Shown piece by piece: positions 50,447 through 57,624 of a DNA stretch of 64,000 nucleotides (positions within the stretch are counted from its first letter, which is position 1; each line of letters opens with the position of its first letter). Location of the stretch: assembly GCA_964496495.1 (NCBI GenBank), contig CAZBZU010000003.1, forward strand, positions 1 through 64,000, in the 5' to 3' direction. The translations under genes were made by a program, and so were the position numbers. This stretch comes from JASBRS01 sp964496495. Its GTDB lineage: Bacteria > Deinococcota > Deinococci > Deinococcales > Trueperaceae. The notes below the pieces were generated by a model, which worked only from the letters and a program-made list of their open reading frames with translations, had not been told where the DNA came from and ran no database searches.

Positions 50447-51469
50447 ATGACGGAACCCGCCGAGGCGCCTCGAACCCCTGAGCGCGACGCCGGGCCGGTG
50501 GAGCTGAGCGTGGTGGTGGTGCACTACCGGGTGCCCGACCTGCTGCTGCGCGCGCTCCGCCATCTTGGCCGGGCCGTTCCGGGGGCCGAGGTGATCCTGG
50601 TCGACACCGATCCCGACCGCGAGGTGCTACGGCGGGCCCGGGAGGCGCACCCCGGCCTGCGGACGTTGGCGGCCGTCAACCACTCCTACGCCGCAGCCGC
50701 CAACGCCGGGCTCAAGCTGGCGCGCGGCCGCTTCCTGGCGCCGATGAACCCCGACGTCTTCGTCGAGCCGGACACCTTCGAGCGACTGCTCGCCGCGCTC
50801 GACGCCCGCCCGCGCGCGGGCGTGGCAGCGCCGCTGGCGCGCACCCCGCGTGGCCGCCGGCAGGACCACGGCCCGCTCTACCACCCCCACTACCTGCGCC
50901 TGGCCCTGAGGCCGGGCGGAAGCGTCCGGGTGCCGTGGGTCCCGGGCCTCCTCCACGTCCTGCGGCGCGAGGCGCTGATGGCCGTGGGCGGGTACGACGC
51001 CAGCCTGCGCTTCTACAACGAGGACATGGATCTCTGCCGGCGGCTGCGCGCCGCCGGCTACCACGCCCTCCTCGTCGACGCCCCGGTCCTCCACCTGGGC
51101 GGCAGCTCCACGCCGTCCTCGGGAGCCTTCCTGGTCGAGGGCGTGCGGGGCGGCTACCAGCTCTCCCGGCGCTACCTGCCGCCGCCTCTCAGGCGACTCC
51201 ACCGGCAGGCGCTACGGCTCGGGGGTGCCGCCGCGGCGGCCGTCGCTTCCCTCCCCGAGCGGCGCCGCGCCTTCCAGGCGATCGCCGCCATGGCCCGCGA
51301 CGGCACCTTCGACGAGCCTCCCTTCGGCGACACGCTGGCAGAGGTGAGCGGCACTGCGCCCGGCAGCGCGGGATCGCCCACCGCCCGCGGCGCAGGTGCG
51401 GTCGAGGGACACGGCCGCGGTGAGCAAGCTGGCGCCACCGAGGACGCGGGCACCGGGGGCCGCGCATGA
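50447..51469 (+). CDS. Glycosyltransferase family 2 protein
   Basis: The 340-residue GT-A enzyme is rhamnosyltransferase/WcaA-like. It has VELSVVVVHYRVPDLLLRAL at the N-terminus, VILVDTDPD, NHSYAAAANAGLKLARGRFLAPMNPDVFVEPD (the NPD motif in the DXD position), VPWVPGLLHVLRREALMAVGGYDASLRFYNEDMDLCRRLRAAGYHALLV with the catalytic ED, and a basic C-terminal region. The last 50 residues are Gly/Ala-rich and probably disordered. It likely adds sugars to an envelope polymer or lipid; acceptor and donor are unknown. It overlaps the next membrane-protein gene by 4 nt (ATGA), so the two probably act together. Confidence 0.88.
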   Translation: MTEPAEAPRTPERDAGPVELSVVVVHYRVPDLLLRALRHLGRAVPGAEVILVDTDPDREVLRRAREAHPGLRTLAAVNHSYAAAANAGLKLARGRFLAPMNPDVFVEPDTFERLLAALDARPRAGVAAPLARTPRGRRQDHGPLYHPHYLRLALRPGGSVRVPWVPGLLHVLRREALMAVGGYDASLRFYNEDMDLCRRLRAAGYHALLVDAPVLHLGGSSTPSSGAFLVEGVRGGYQLSRRYLPPPLRRLHRQALRLGGAAAAAVASLPERRRAFQAIAAMARDGTFDEPPFGDTLAEVSGTAPGSAGSPTARGAGAVEGHGRGEQAGATEDAGTGGRA

Positions 51470-52323
51470 GCGCCGCCCGCAACGTTGCCGGCGATCTCGC
51501 GCGAGCGCTCGAGACCGCGCTGGCGTCCCCGCGGCAGGACCCGGTGCTGGCCTACTGTCTGCTGGCGGCCGGACTGCTGGCGGTGGTCGCGGTGGCGACA
51601 GGCCTGTTGCGACGGGACGCAGCGGTGCTGTTGCGGCCGCGCCTGCTGCTGCGCGTGATGGGGGCGATCGTCGTCGCCTTCGGCTTGTGGATGCTGGGCG
51701 CGTTGCTGCAGCGCAGCCTCGGGGCCGGGCCGGCGAGCGACACGGTCAGCGGCCTGGCGCGCTTCCCGCTCTACCTGGTGACGCTGGCGTACGGACCCCT
51801 GGTGGGGCTGGTGACCGGCGGTCTCTTCGCGGGCCTGCAGGCCGGCGGCTGGCTTCCGGGGTGGAACGCGGCCATGCTGGCGCTCGAGCTCGCCGTCTTG
51901 GGCTGGCTCGCCATCTATCCTTCCCCGCGCCGCGACCGCTGGGCCGGGCCCTTCGACGCCGTCCTGGCCTATGGGCTCGCCTGGGGCACCGGCGGCCTGG
52001 CGTTGCTGGAAGCCCGTCACGGCACGGTGACGGCGGCGGGCCTGTGGTCCCAGCACCAGCACGCCCTGCTCGGGGTAGCGGCGAGCGTGGCGCTGCTGGC
52101 GCTGGTCCCGCCCGCCGCCTACCGGACGGCCTTCCCGGGGAGCCGCATCGCCCCGCCGGACACGGGCGACGCCAGCGACGGCGGCCGCACGGAGGCCCGC
52201 GGCGGGCCCGGCCGCGACCCGCTGACGCTCACTCAGCCCGAGCTGCCGCGGACCCTGAAGCGAGGTCGCAAGCGGCGAGAGCTCGAGCCCTTCCCGCACC
52301 TCGGCGATCAGGACGGCGACTAG
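51466..52323 (+). CDS. Multipass membrane protein of unknown function
   Basis: I do not recognise this 285-residue protein. It has about six hydrophobic segments, for example LAYCLLAAGLLAVVAVATGLL, LLLRVMGAIVVAFGLWMLGALL, LVTLAYGPLVGLVTGGLFAGLQAG, AAMLALELAVLGWLAIYP, LAYGLAWGTGGLALLE and LLGVAASVALLALVPPAAY. The cytosolic-looking C-terminal 70 residues are hydrophilic and charged. Its start overlaps the glycosyltransferase stop by 4 nt. A role as flippase partner, anchor or small-molecule permease is possible, but none is supported by a motif. Confidence 0.7.
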   Translation: MSAARNVAGDLARALETALASPRQDPVLAYCLLAAGLLAVVAVATGLLRRDAAVLLRPRLLLRVMGAIVVAFGLWMLGALLQRSLGAGPASDTVSGLARFPLYLVTLAYGPLVGLVTGGLFAGLQAGGWLPGWNAAMLALELAVLGWLAIYPSPRRDRWAGPFDAVLAYGLAWGTGGLALLEARHGTVTAAGLWSQHQHALLGVAASVALLALVPPAAYRTAFPGSRIAPPDTGDASDGGRTEARGGPGRDPLTLTQPELPRTLKRGRKRRELEPFPHLGDQDGD

Positions 52324-52410
52324 CGCCGCGGCTCCGCCTGCGGGGCGGGGCGCAGCCGGACGGTACGACGCGAGATCCGTCGCCGAGGGCCGGAGCGACG
52401 CCCCGGCGCA

Positions 52411-53376
52411 TCAGCCGCGCTCGCCGCTGCGGTGCGCCAGCGGAACGCTCACGCCGAAGACGTTGCCGTGGCCGCCAGGGGCCGGGCCGCCCCACGCCTC
52501 CCCGCCCCAGCGCTGCGCGATGGCACGCACGATGTAGAGGCCCAGGCCCGTCCCCTTGGACTTGGCGCCGCCGGCCCGGGCGTGCGGCTCGAACAGGTCC
52601 GGCACCCGCTCCGGGTCGAGCGGCTCGCCCTCGTCAGCGACCTCGATGCGCGCCATGCCACCGTCGGCCGACGCCCTCAGGCGCACCCTGCCTCCCCGCG
52701 GGCCGTGGATGGCCGCGTTCTCGAGGAGGTTGATGAGAACCTGCAGCAGCTTGTCTTCGTCGGCCCACACCGCGATCTCGGGCAGCTCGCTGGCGAGCGC
52801 CACCGCGTTGGCCTGGGCCACCGGCAGCACCACCGCCAGCGCCCGCTCGGCCACCTCGCGCAGCAGCAGGCTGCGCTCGCGCGGCGGCCGCACGTCCACG
52901 GTCAGGTCCTCGAGCAGCCGCACCAGCCGCTCGGACTCCTGCCGCGCGCGCTCCAGGAAGCGCAGCCGCAGCCGGTCCGGTGGATCGTCGTAGAGCGCCT
53001 CCAGCGTGGCCCGGATCGACGTCGCCGGGGTTCGCAGCTCGTGCGACAGCACGGCCAGAAGCTCGCGCGCGTCCTCTTCGGCACGCCTGAGGGAGGTGAG
53101 GTCGCGCAGCAGCAGCGCCCCCTCCACCGGCAGCGCCTGCAGCCGGCGACCCCGGGTCTCCAGCTCCACGGTGCGCATGCCGAGCGCGGCCTCCTCCAGG
53201 CGGTGGTCGCGCAACACCCGGATGAGCGGCTGCCCCGCGGCACGCTCCGGGTCGACCTCGAGAAAGGCGGCCGCCGCCCGGTTGACCAGGGTCACCCGGC
53301 CGCCGTCGATCAGCACAACCCCCTCCTCGAGCGCATCGAGCCAGTGCGCCACCGCCAACGGCGAGAGGGCGCTCAT
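52411..53376 (-). CDS. phoR: Sensor histidine kinase, PhoR-like
   Basis: The 321-residue kinase has an N-terminal PAS-like domain (residues about 10-95: LDALEEGVVLIDGGRVTLVNRAAAAFLEVDPE) and the HisKA motif LAVLSHELRTPATSIRATLEAL (phospho-His). The HATPase domain carries an N box LINLLENAAIH, G1 DEGEPLDPERV and G2 SKGTGLGLYIVRAIA. No transmembrane segment is visible in the chosen frame, which is unusual for PhoR and suggests a cytosolic sensor. ATG 53376 overlaps the response-regulator stop (ATGA). The gene pair diverges from phoU, so a phosphate-sensing role is likely. Confidence 0.85.
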   Translation of the reverse strand: MSALSPLAVAHWLDALEEGVVLIDGGRVTLVNRAAAAFLEVDPERAAGQPLIRVLRDHRLEEAALGMRTVELETRGRRLQALPVEGALLLRDLTSLRRAEEDARELLAVLSHELRTPATSIRATLEALYDDPPDRLRLRFLERARQESERLVRLLEDLTVDVRPPRERSLLLREVAERALAVVLPVAQANAVALASELPEIAVWADEDKLLQVLINLLENAAIHGPRGGRVRLRASADGGMARIEVADEGEPLDPERVPDLFEPHARAGGAKSKGTGLGLYIVRAIAQRWGGEAWGGPAPGGHGNVFGVSVPLAHRSGERG

Positions 53377-54059
53377 GCCTCTCCAGGCGTCGCTGCCCGG
53401 GGGTTCTCGGCGAGGCGATACCCGCGCCCCCGCACCGTCTCGATCGCCCCGGCGCCCAGGCGCCCGCGCAGCTGCGCCACATGCTGGTCGACGGTGCGCT
53501 CCGAGCCCACGAAGTCCTCGCCCCACACCCGATCGAGCAGCTCGCCCCGGGTGAACACGCGGCCCGGATGCTCGGCGAAGAAGAGCAGCAGCTCGTACTC
53601 CCTGCGCGTCAACGTCATCTCGCTGTCACCGAACCTCACCCGGGCACGCTCCGGGTCGATCGTCAGGCGTCCCACCATCAACGTCCCGCGCGGCGGGGCG
53701 CGTCGCAGCAGCGCACGCACCCGCGCAACCAGCTCCGCCGCGCTGAAGGGCTTCACCAGGTAGTCGTCCGCCCCTCCCTCGAGACCCTCGACGCGATCGA
53801 CCTCCCGGGCGCGCGCGGTCAGCAGCAACACCGGTACCGTCAGTCCCTGACGGCCCCGCAAGCGCGCCAGCCACGCCAGCCCCGACTCGTCGGGGAGCAT
53901 CCAGTCGAGCACCACCGCATCCGCCCGCTCGAGCTGCCGCCAGCCGGCCCCGGCATCGGCGGCCTCGAGCACGTGAAAGCCCGCGCGAGAGAGATGGTAG
54001 GCGACGAGCTCGCGCACGGCGTCGTCATCCTCGACCACCAGCACCGTCGCCGTGCTCAT
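53373..54059 (-). CDS. phoB: OmpR/PhoB-family response regulator, PhoB-like
   Basis: The 228-residue regulator has a receiver domain (residues 1-115) with acidic pocket VVEDDDAVREL, phospho-Asp in VVLDWMLPDESG, Thr in LLLTARAREVD and Lys in YLVKPFS. The C-terminal winged helix carries LTRREYELLLFFAEHPGRVFTRGELLDRVWGEDFVGSERTVDQHVAQLRGRLG and the IETVRGRGYRL ending. This matches PhoB-type DNA-binding domains, with the adjoining phoU as contextual support. The start is ATG 54059 (MSTATVLVVE); a TATGAT -10 lies 38 nt upstream. It is cotranscribed with the histidine kinase. Confidence 0.9.
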   Translation of the reverse strand: MSTATVLVVEDDDAVRELVAYHLSRAGFHVLEAADAGAGWRQLERADAVVLDWMLPDESGLAWLARLRGRQGLTVPVLLLTARAREVDRVEGLEGGADDYLVKPFSAAELVARVRALLRRAPPRGTLMVGRLTIDPERARVRFGDSEMTLTRREYELLLFFAEHPGRVFTRGELLDRVWGEDFVGSERTVDQHVAQLRGRLGAGAIETVRGRGYRLAENPRAATPGEA

Positions 54060-54097
54060 CGGCGCCCCGTCGTCAGAGCGAGCAGGTCCACCCTCCA

Positions 54098-54199
54098 ATC
54101 ATACGGACGTCGCATCATCGTCTCGTCAGGTCGCGAGTGCCCGGCGCCGGCCGACGTGACGGGACCCTGACGGGAACGGTGCATGCTGTGCAGTATGAT
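54098..54199. promoter_or_regulatory. Divergent phoB/phoU promoter region with 11-bp-spaced repeats
   Basis: On the plus strand TGACGGGA occurs at 54157-54164 and 54168-54175, an 11-bp period, ahead of a TATGAT -10 (54194-54199) for phoU. On the minus strand TGACGAG (54122-54128) and TGATGCG (54111-54117) show the same 11-bp period ahead of TATGAT (54098-54103) for phoB. PhoB boxes are 11-bp direct repeats, so binding by the adjacent PhoB-like regulator is inferred. Confidence 0.5.
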
Positions 54200-54212
54200 G
54201 CGGCAGGCCGAC

Positions 54213-54854
54213 ATGACCCAGCTGGACCAGGACCTCCAGGACGTCAACGCCTCGCTGGTGCGCATGCTGAGTCAGGTGCGGGAGGCGTGCGAGCTGGCAC
54301 GTCGCGCCCTGATCGACGGCGACCTCGCTTCCGCCGAACGCTGCGTGGAGAACGACGAGCGCATCGACAGCATGCAGGCGTCGCTGGAGCTGCGCATCCT
54401 CACGGTCATCGCCCGGCGGCAACCGGCCGCCGGGGACCTGCGCTTCCTCGGCGCCGCCTACCAGTCCCTGGCGGACATCGAGCGCGCCGGCGACTACGCC
54501 GAGCACGTGGCCCGCGCCGCCGTGACGCTCAGCGAGCAACCGCCGCTCAAGAAGTACCTCGACATGGCCCGCATTCTCGAGGTGCTCGGCGGCATGATCG
54601 ACACCACCATGAAGTCCGTGGCCGAGGCGGACGTCGACGCCGCACGGCGCGCCCACGCCATGGATCGTGAGATCGACGACCTCTACGAGCAGATCCAGCG
54701 CGAGCTGCTCACCTACATGATCGAGGACCCCGAGACCATCGGCCGCGCCACCCAGCTGCTGGCGGTGGCGCGGTATCTGGAGCGGCTCGGCGACCATCTC
54801 GAGAACGTCGACGAGCATGTGATGTTCTGGCTCACGGGCGAACGGCCGGCCTGA
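54213..54854 (+). CDS. phoU: Phosphate signalling protein PhoU
   Basis: The 213-residue helical-bundle protein has two PhoU repeats. The first contains ENDERIDSMQASLELRILTVIARRQPAAGDLRFLGAAYQSLADIERAGDYAEHVAR. The second contains MDREIDDLYEQIQRELLTYMIEDPETIGRATQLLAVARYLERLGDHLENVDEHVMFWLTGE. The E(R/L)xGDxxxN/A metal-binding motifs are in both. PhoU links the Pst transporter to PhoR and represses the Pho response under phosphate sufficiency. Three earlier in-frame ATGs lie in or before the -10 box, so ATG 54213 (MTQLDQD) is chosen. No pst genes are in the window. Confidence 0.95.
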   Translation: MTQLDQDLQDVNASLVRMLSQVREACELARRALIDGDLASAERCVENDERIDSMQASLELRILTVIARRQPAAGDLRFLGAAYQSLADIERAGDYAEHVARAAVTLSEQPPLKKYLDMARILEVLGGMIDTTMKSVAEADVDAARRAHAMDREIDDLYEQIQRELLTYMIEDPETIGRATQLLAVARYLERLGDHLENVDEHVMFWLTGERPA

Positions 54855-54888
54855 GGAACGCGTTCATCTGCCCGTCTCCCAGCTCCGG

Positions 54889-54894
54889 TAGGGT
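54889..54894 (+). promoter_or_regulatory. -10 element of leaderless amidase promoter
   Basis: TAGGGT ends 6 nt before GTG 54901. The in-frame GTG at 54895 directly abuts the box and is an unlikely start. Confidence 0.45.
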
Positions 54895-54900
54895 GTGGGG

Positions 54901-55821
54901 GTGCTGGGCCGCGACGACGTCCACCAGGGGGAGCTCCTGCGGCACGGCACCGCCCGGCCGGCCCTGACCGGGACGGGCCGGGCGCCGGGCGCCGCACCGC
55001 TCGACGCCGAGCAGGGGGCCGGGCCGGCGGCTCGCCCGGGTGCCAGGCGCCGCCGGCGTGCCTGGCTGGGCGCGTGCGTGGTGCTGGCGCTGGGAGCGCT
55101 GCTGATCCTCAACTGGTCCTCCGCCCTGAGCGCGGCTCGGCGGCCGGCGTCGGCGTTGGCGCCCGAGCTTCGGCGGGCGCTCGACCACCTCCGCGGACCG
55201 GTACGCATCGGGCTGCAGGTGGGTCACCTGCACGAGAGCTCGATGCCGCGCGAGCTCGTCAAGCTGCGCGCCGCCACCGGCGCCGAGGTAGGCGGCCTCG
55301 AGGAGGTGAACATCAACCGCGCCATCGTCCGGGCCCTGGCCGCCAGGCTGCGCGCCGACGGCTTCCGCGTCGATGTGCTGGGAGCCACGATCCCCCCGGG
55401 CTACCGCGCCACCCTGGTGCTGGCCGTGCACGCGGACGCCAGCCGCGATCCCGCCCGCGAGGGCTACAAGAGCGCCCACTTCCTACCCCTGCGCAACGCT
55501 CGCGACCCCCTCCTCAAGCTCGACGTCGATCGCGCCGTGCTCACGCAGACGAGCCTGGGCGACGACGATCGCAACGTGTCGCTCGACATGCTGAAGTACT
55601 ACGCCTTCAACGGCCGACGCTTCCGGCACTCCGTGGCTCGCGGGACACCGGCCCTCATCGTCGAGATGGGGTACATGACCAACGCCCGTGACCGCACGCT
55701 TCTGCTCGAGCCCGCCAGCCTGGCGCGGGCGCTCGAGGCCGGCATCATCAGCTACCTGCACGACATTCAGCGGATCCCCCCCGGGCCTCCCGGGCAGGCG
55801 CTCGCCACGGCGCGACCGTGA
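54901..55821 (+). CDS. Membrane-anchored N-acetylmuramoyl-L-alanine amidase (Amidase_3)
   Basis: The 306-residue protein has a basic N-terminal region (to residue 53), one membrane segment (about 55-72, WLGACVVLALGALLILNW) and an external Amidase_3 domain. Zinc ligands are likely His109 (LQVGHLHE), Glu134 or Glu135 (GLEEVNINRAIVRALAARL) and His177 (LVLAVHADAS), with catalytic Glu in ALIVEMGYMTNARDR. The enzyme cleaves the bond between MurNAc and L-Ala in peptidoglycan. The long basic cytosolic tail ahead of the membrane segment is atypical. GTG 54901 lies 6 nt after a TAGGGT box. The stop overlaps the next gene by 4 nt. Confidence 0.8.
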   Translation: MLGRDDVHQGELLRHGTARPALTGTGRAPGAAPLDAEQGAGPAARPGARRRRRAWLGACVVLALGALLILNWSSALSAARRPASALAPELRRALDHLRGPVRIGLQVGHLHESSMPRELVKLRAATGAEVGGLEEVNINRAIVRALAARLRADGFRVDVLGATIPPGYRATLVLAVHADASRDPAREGYKSAHFLPLRNARDPLLKLDVDRAVLTQTSLGDDDRNVSLDMLKYYAFNGRRFRHSVARGTPALIVEMGYMTNARDRTLLLEPASLARALEAGIISYLHDIQRIPPGPPGQALATARP

Positions 55822-56420
55822 GCCGGCGACTGTTCGTCGCGCTGGTGCCGCCAGAGCCGGTGCGGATCGAGGCCAGGCGCGCAAGCGACCACCTGCGGCG
55901 GGCGCTGCCGAGCCTGCAGGCGAGGTACTCGGACCCGGCGGCGACGCACCTGACGCTGACATTCCTGGGACGGGTCGAGGAGCCCGAGGTGGACACGGTG
56001 GCCCGCGTGGTCACCGGCCTGGCCCGGACGTCGCGCCGCTTCGTCGCGCGCAGTGCCGGGCTGGGGGCGTTCCCCAGCAGCCGGCGGGCGAGCGTGCTGT
56101 GGCTGGGGCTGGAGGACCCGACGGGCACCCTGGCGGAGCTCCACCGCAGCCTCGCCGCGGCGCTGCCGGCCGGCGACCCCAGCCAGCACCAGCGCTTCGT
56201 CCCGCACCTCACCGTGGCACGCGTCAAGACCCTCCGCGGAACCCCCCGGGCGCTGGTAGCGGATGCCCTGGCGGGCTTCGAGCCGGCGCGGGAGGCCTGG
56301 CCGGTGAGCGAGCTGGTGCTGTTCGAGAGTCAGCTCCGGCCCGAGGGCGCGCGCCACACGCCGCTCGTCACCGCCCCGCTGGCGCCGGTCAGCGCGCCGG
56401 AGGCAGCTGAGGACGGCTAG
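55818..56420 (+). CDS. thpR: RNA 2',3'-cyclic phosphodiesterase (2'-5' RNA ligase family)
   Basis: The 200-residue 2H phosphoesterase begins RRLFVALVPPEPVRIEA. It has two HxT motifs, HLTLTFLG (residues about 44-51) and HLTVARVK (about 130-137), that form the symmetric catalytic site. ThpR/LigT hydrolyses 2',3'-cyclic phosphate ends or seals 2'-5' bonds; its role in vivo is unclear, and in related species it sits near cell-wall or recA-type genes. GTG 55818 overlaps the amidase stop. The C-terminus ends in a Pro/Ala/Glu-rich tail. Confidence 0.9.
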   Translation: MSRRLFVALVPPEPVRIEARRASDHLRRALPSLQARYSDPAATHLTLTFLGRVEEPEVDTVARVVTGLARTSRRFVARSAGLGAFPSSRRASVLWLGLEDPTGTLAELHRSLAAALPAGDPSQHQRFVPHLTVARVKTLRGTPRALVADALAGFEPAREAWPVSELVLFESQLRPEGARHTPLVTAPLAPVSAPEAAEDG

Positions 56421-56509
56421 CCGGTGCCCGCGCCGGCGGTTCCGTCGCCCTGACGAGCGCCGCCTCTGCAGGCCCCGTCAGAGCGTGCCCGCAGGCGCAC
56501 GGCGCGTGG

Positions 56510-56515
56510 TAGCAT
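56510..56515 (+). promoter_or_regulatory. Possible -10 element of DUF554 gene
   Basis: TAGCAT ends 10 nt before the ATG at 56526. There is no ribosome binding site in between. Confidence 0.4.
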
Positions 56516-56525
56516 CCGGCCCAGC

Positions 56526-57257
56526 ATGACCCTGCTGCAGGAGACCTCGGGGACGCTGGTCAATATCGCCACGGTGCTGCTGGGCTCCTCGATCGGGATG
56601 GCGCTGCGCGGTCGCCTGCCGCCGCGCATCACGCTGGCGGTGATGCAGGCGATCGGTCTGGTGACGCTGTTCATCGGCATCGACAACGCCCTCGACCTCA
56701 CCCGCGTCAGCCGGCCGCCCGGCATCATCCTGGGGCTGATGGCGCTGGCCCTGGGCGGCGCCCTGGGCGAGTGGTGGCGGCTCGACGACGCTCTCGAAGC
56801 CATCGGCGACCGTCTCAAACGCCGCTTCCGCGGCCAGGGGCGCTTCACCGAGGGGTTCGTCGCGGCCACGCTGCTCTTCTGCGTCGGCCCCCTCACGCTC
56901 ATCGGCAGCATCCAGAACGGTCTCAGCGGCGATCCCAGCTTCCTGCTGCTGAAGGCAGCGCTGGACGGCTTCTCGTCGCTGGCGCTGGCCACCACCTTCG
57001 GCTTCGGCGTGGTCTTCTCGGTGCTGGTGCTCGCAGTCTACCAGGGTGGCCTCTCGCTCGCCGCCGGGGTGTTCGCCTCGCTGGTGCCCGACCCGGCCCA
57101 CGACCCGCGCGTGCTGCTGGTCAACGGTGTCGGCGGGCTGCTCATCGTGGCGCTCGGCCTGGGTCTGCTCGACATCAAACGGGTGCGCACCGCCGCCCTG
57201 CTGCCCGCGCTACTGCTGGTGGTGGCGTTCTACTACGTCGGCCAGCTCTTCAGCTGA
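56526..57257 (+). CDS. DUF554 membrane protein (YqgA-like)
   Basis: The 243-residue integral membrane protein has about seven hydrophobic segments. It matches the DUF554 pattern: GTLVNIATVLLGSSIGMALRGRLPPRI at the N-terminus, MQAIGLVTLFIGIDNAL, LGLMALALGGALGEWWRLDDALEAIGDRLKRRF, FVAATLLFCVGPLTLIGSIQNGLSGDPSFLLLKAALDGFSSLALATTFGFGV, and NGVGGLLIVALGLGLLDIKRV near the end. The biochemical role of the family is not known to me. It stands alone, with a TAGCAT box 10 nt before the ATG. Confidence 0.9.
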   Translation: MTLLQETSGTLVNIATVLLGSSIGMALRGRLPPRITLAVMQAIGLVTLFIGIDNALDLTRVSRPPGIILGLMALALGGALGEWWRLDDALEAIGDRLKRRFRGQGRFTEGFVAATLLFCVGPLTLIGSIQNGLSGDPSFLLLKAALDGFSSLALATTFGFGVVFSVLVLAVYQGGLSLAAGVFASLVPDPAHDPRVLLVNGVGGLLIVALGLGLLDIKRVRTAALLPALLLVVAFYYVGQLFS

Positions 57258-57298
57258 CCCGGGAGGCCTGCCCGCGCGAGTCTGGGGCCGGCCCGTGC

Positions 57299-57304
57299 TA
57301 GCAT
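57299..57304 (+). promoter_or_regulatory. -10 element of leaderless gatC promoter
   Basis: TAGCAT ends exactly 7 nt before the gatC ATG. Confidence 0.55.
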
Positions 57305-57311
57305 CGGCCGC

Positions 57312-57605
57312 ATGAGCCGCCATGATGTCGACATGGCGCACCTGCAACGGCTGGCGCGGCTCGACCTGGAGCCCGACGAGGCCGAGGCCCTGGCCGGCGA
57401 CGTGGCCGAGGTGCTGGCCTACTTCGACCAGCTCGCGGAGGTGGACACCGAGGGCGTGGAGGAGCTGGTGCGCCCGGTCGTGCCGGCGCGCCCCTGGCGC
57501 GCCGATGCCGTCGCCCCGTCGCTTCCGCAGGCACGCGCCCTGGAGCTCGCCAACGCCAGTCAGGACGGCTACCTCCGGGTTCCCCGGACGGTCGAGGAGG
57601 ACTGA
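57312..57605 (+). CDS. gatC: Aspartyl/glutamyl-tRNA amidotransferase subunit C
   Basis: The 97-residue small subunit of the GatCAB amidotransferase, which converts misacylated Asp-tRNA-Asn or Glu-tRNA-Gln to the amide form. Seen are VDMAHLQRLARLDLEPDEAEALAGDVAEVLAYFDQLAEVDTEGVEE, the GatC helical pair, and the C-terminal NASQDGYLRVPRTVEE that wraps GatA/GatB. Length is typical. It stands alone; gatA and gatB are not in the window. The ATG follows a TAGCAT box by 7 nt. It is convergent with serS. Confidence 0.95.
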   Translation: MSRHDVDMAHLQRLARLDLEPDEAEALAGDVAEVLAYFDQLAEVDTEGVEELVRPVVPARPWRADAVAPSLPQARALELANASQDGYLRVPRTVEED

Positions 57606-57624
57606 GCGGCCGGCCGCCGTGCCG

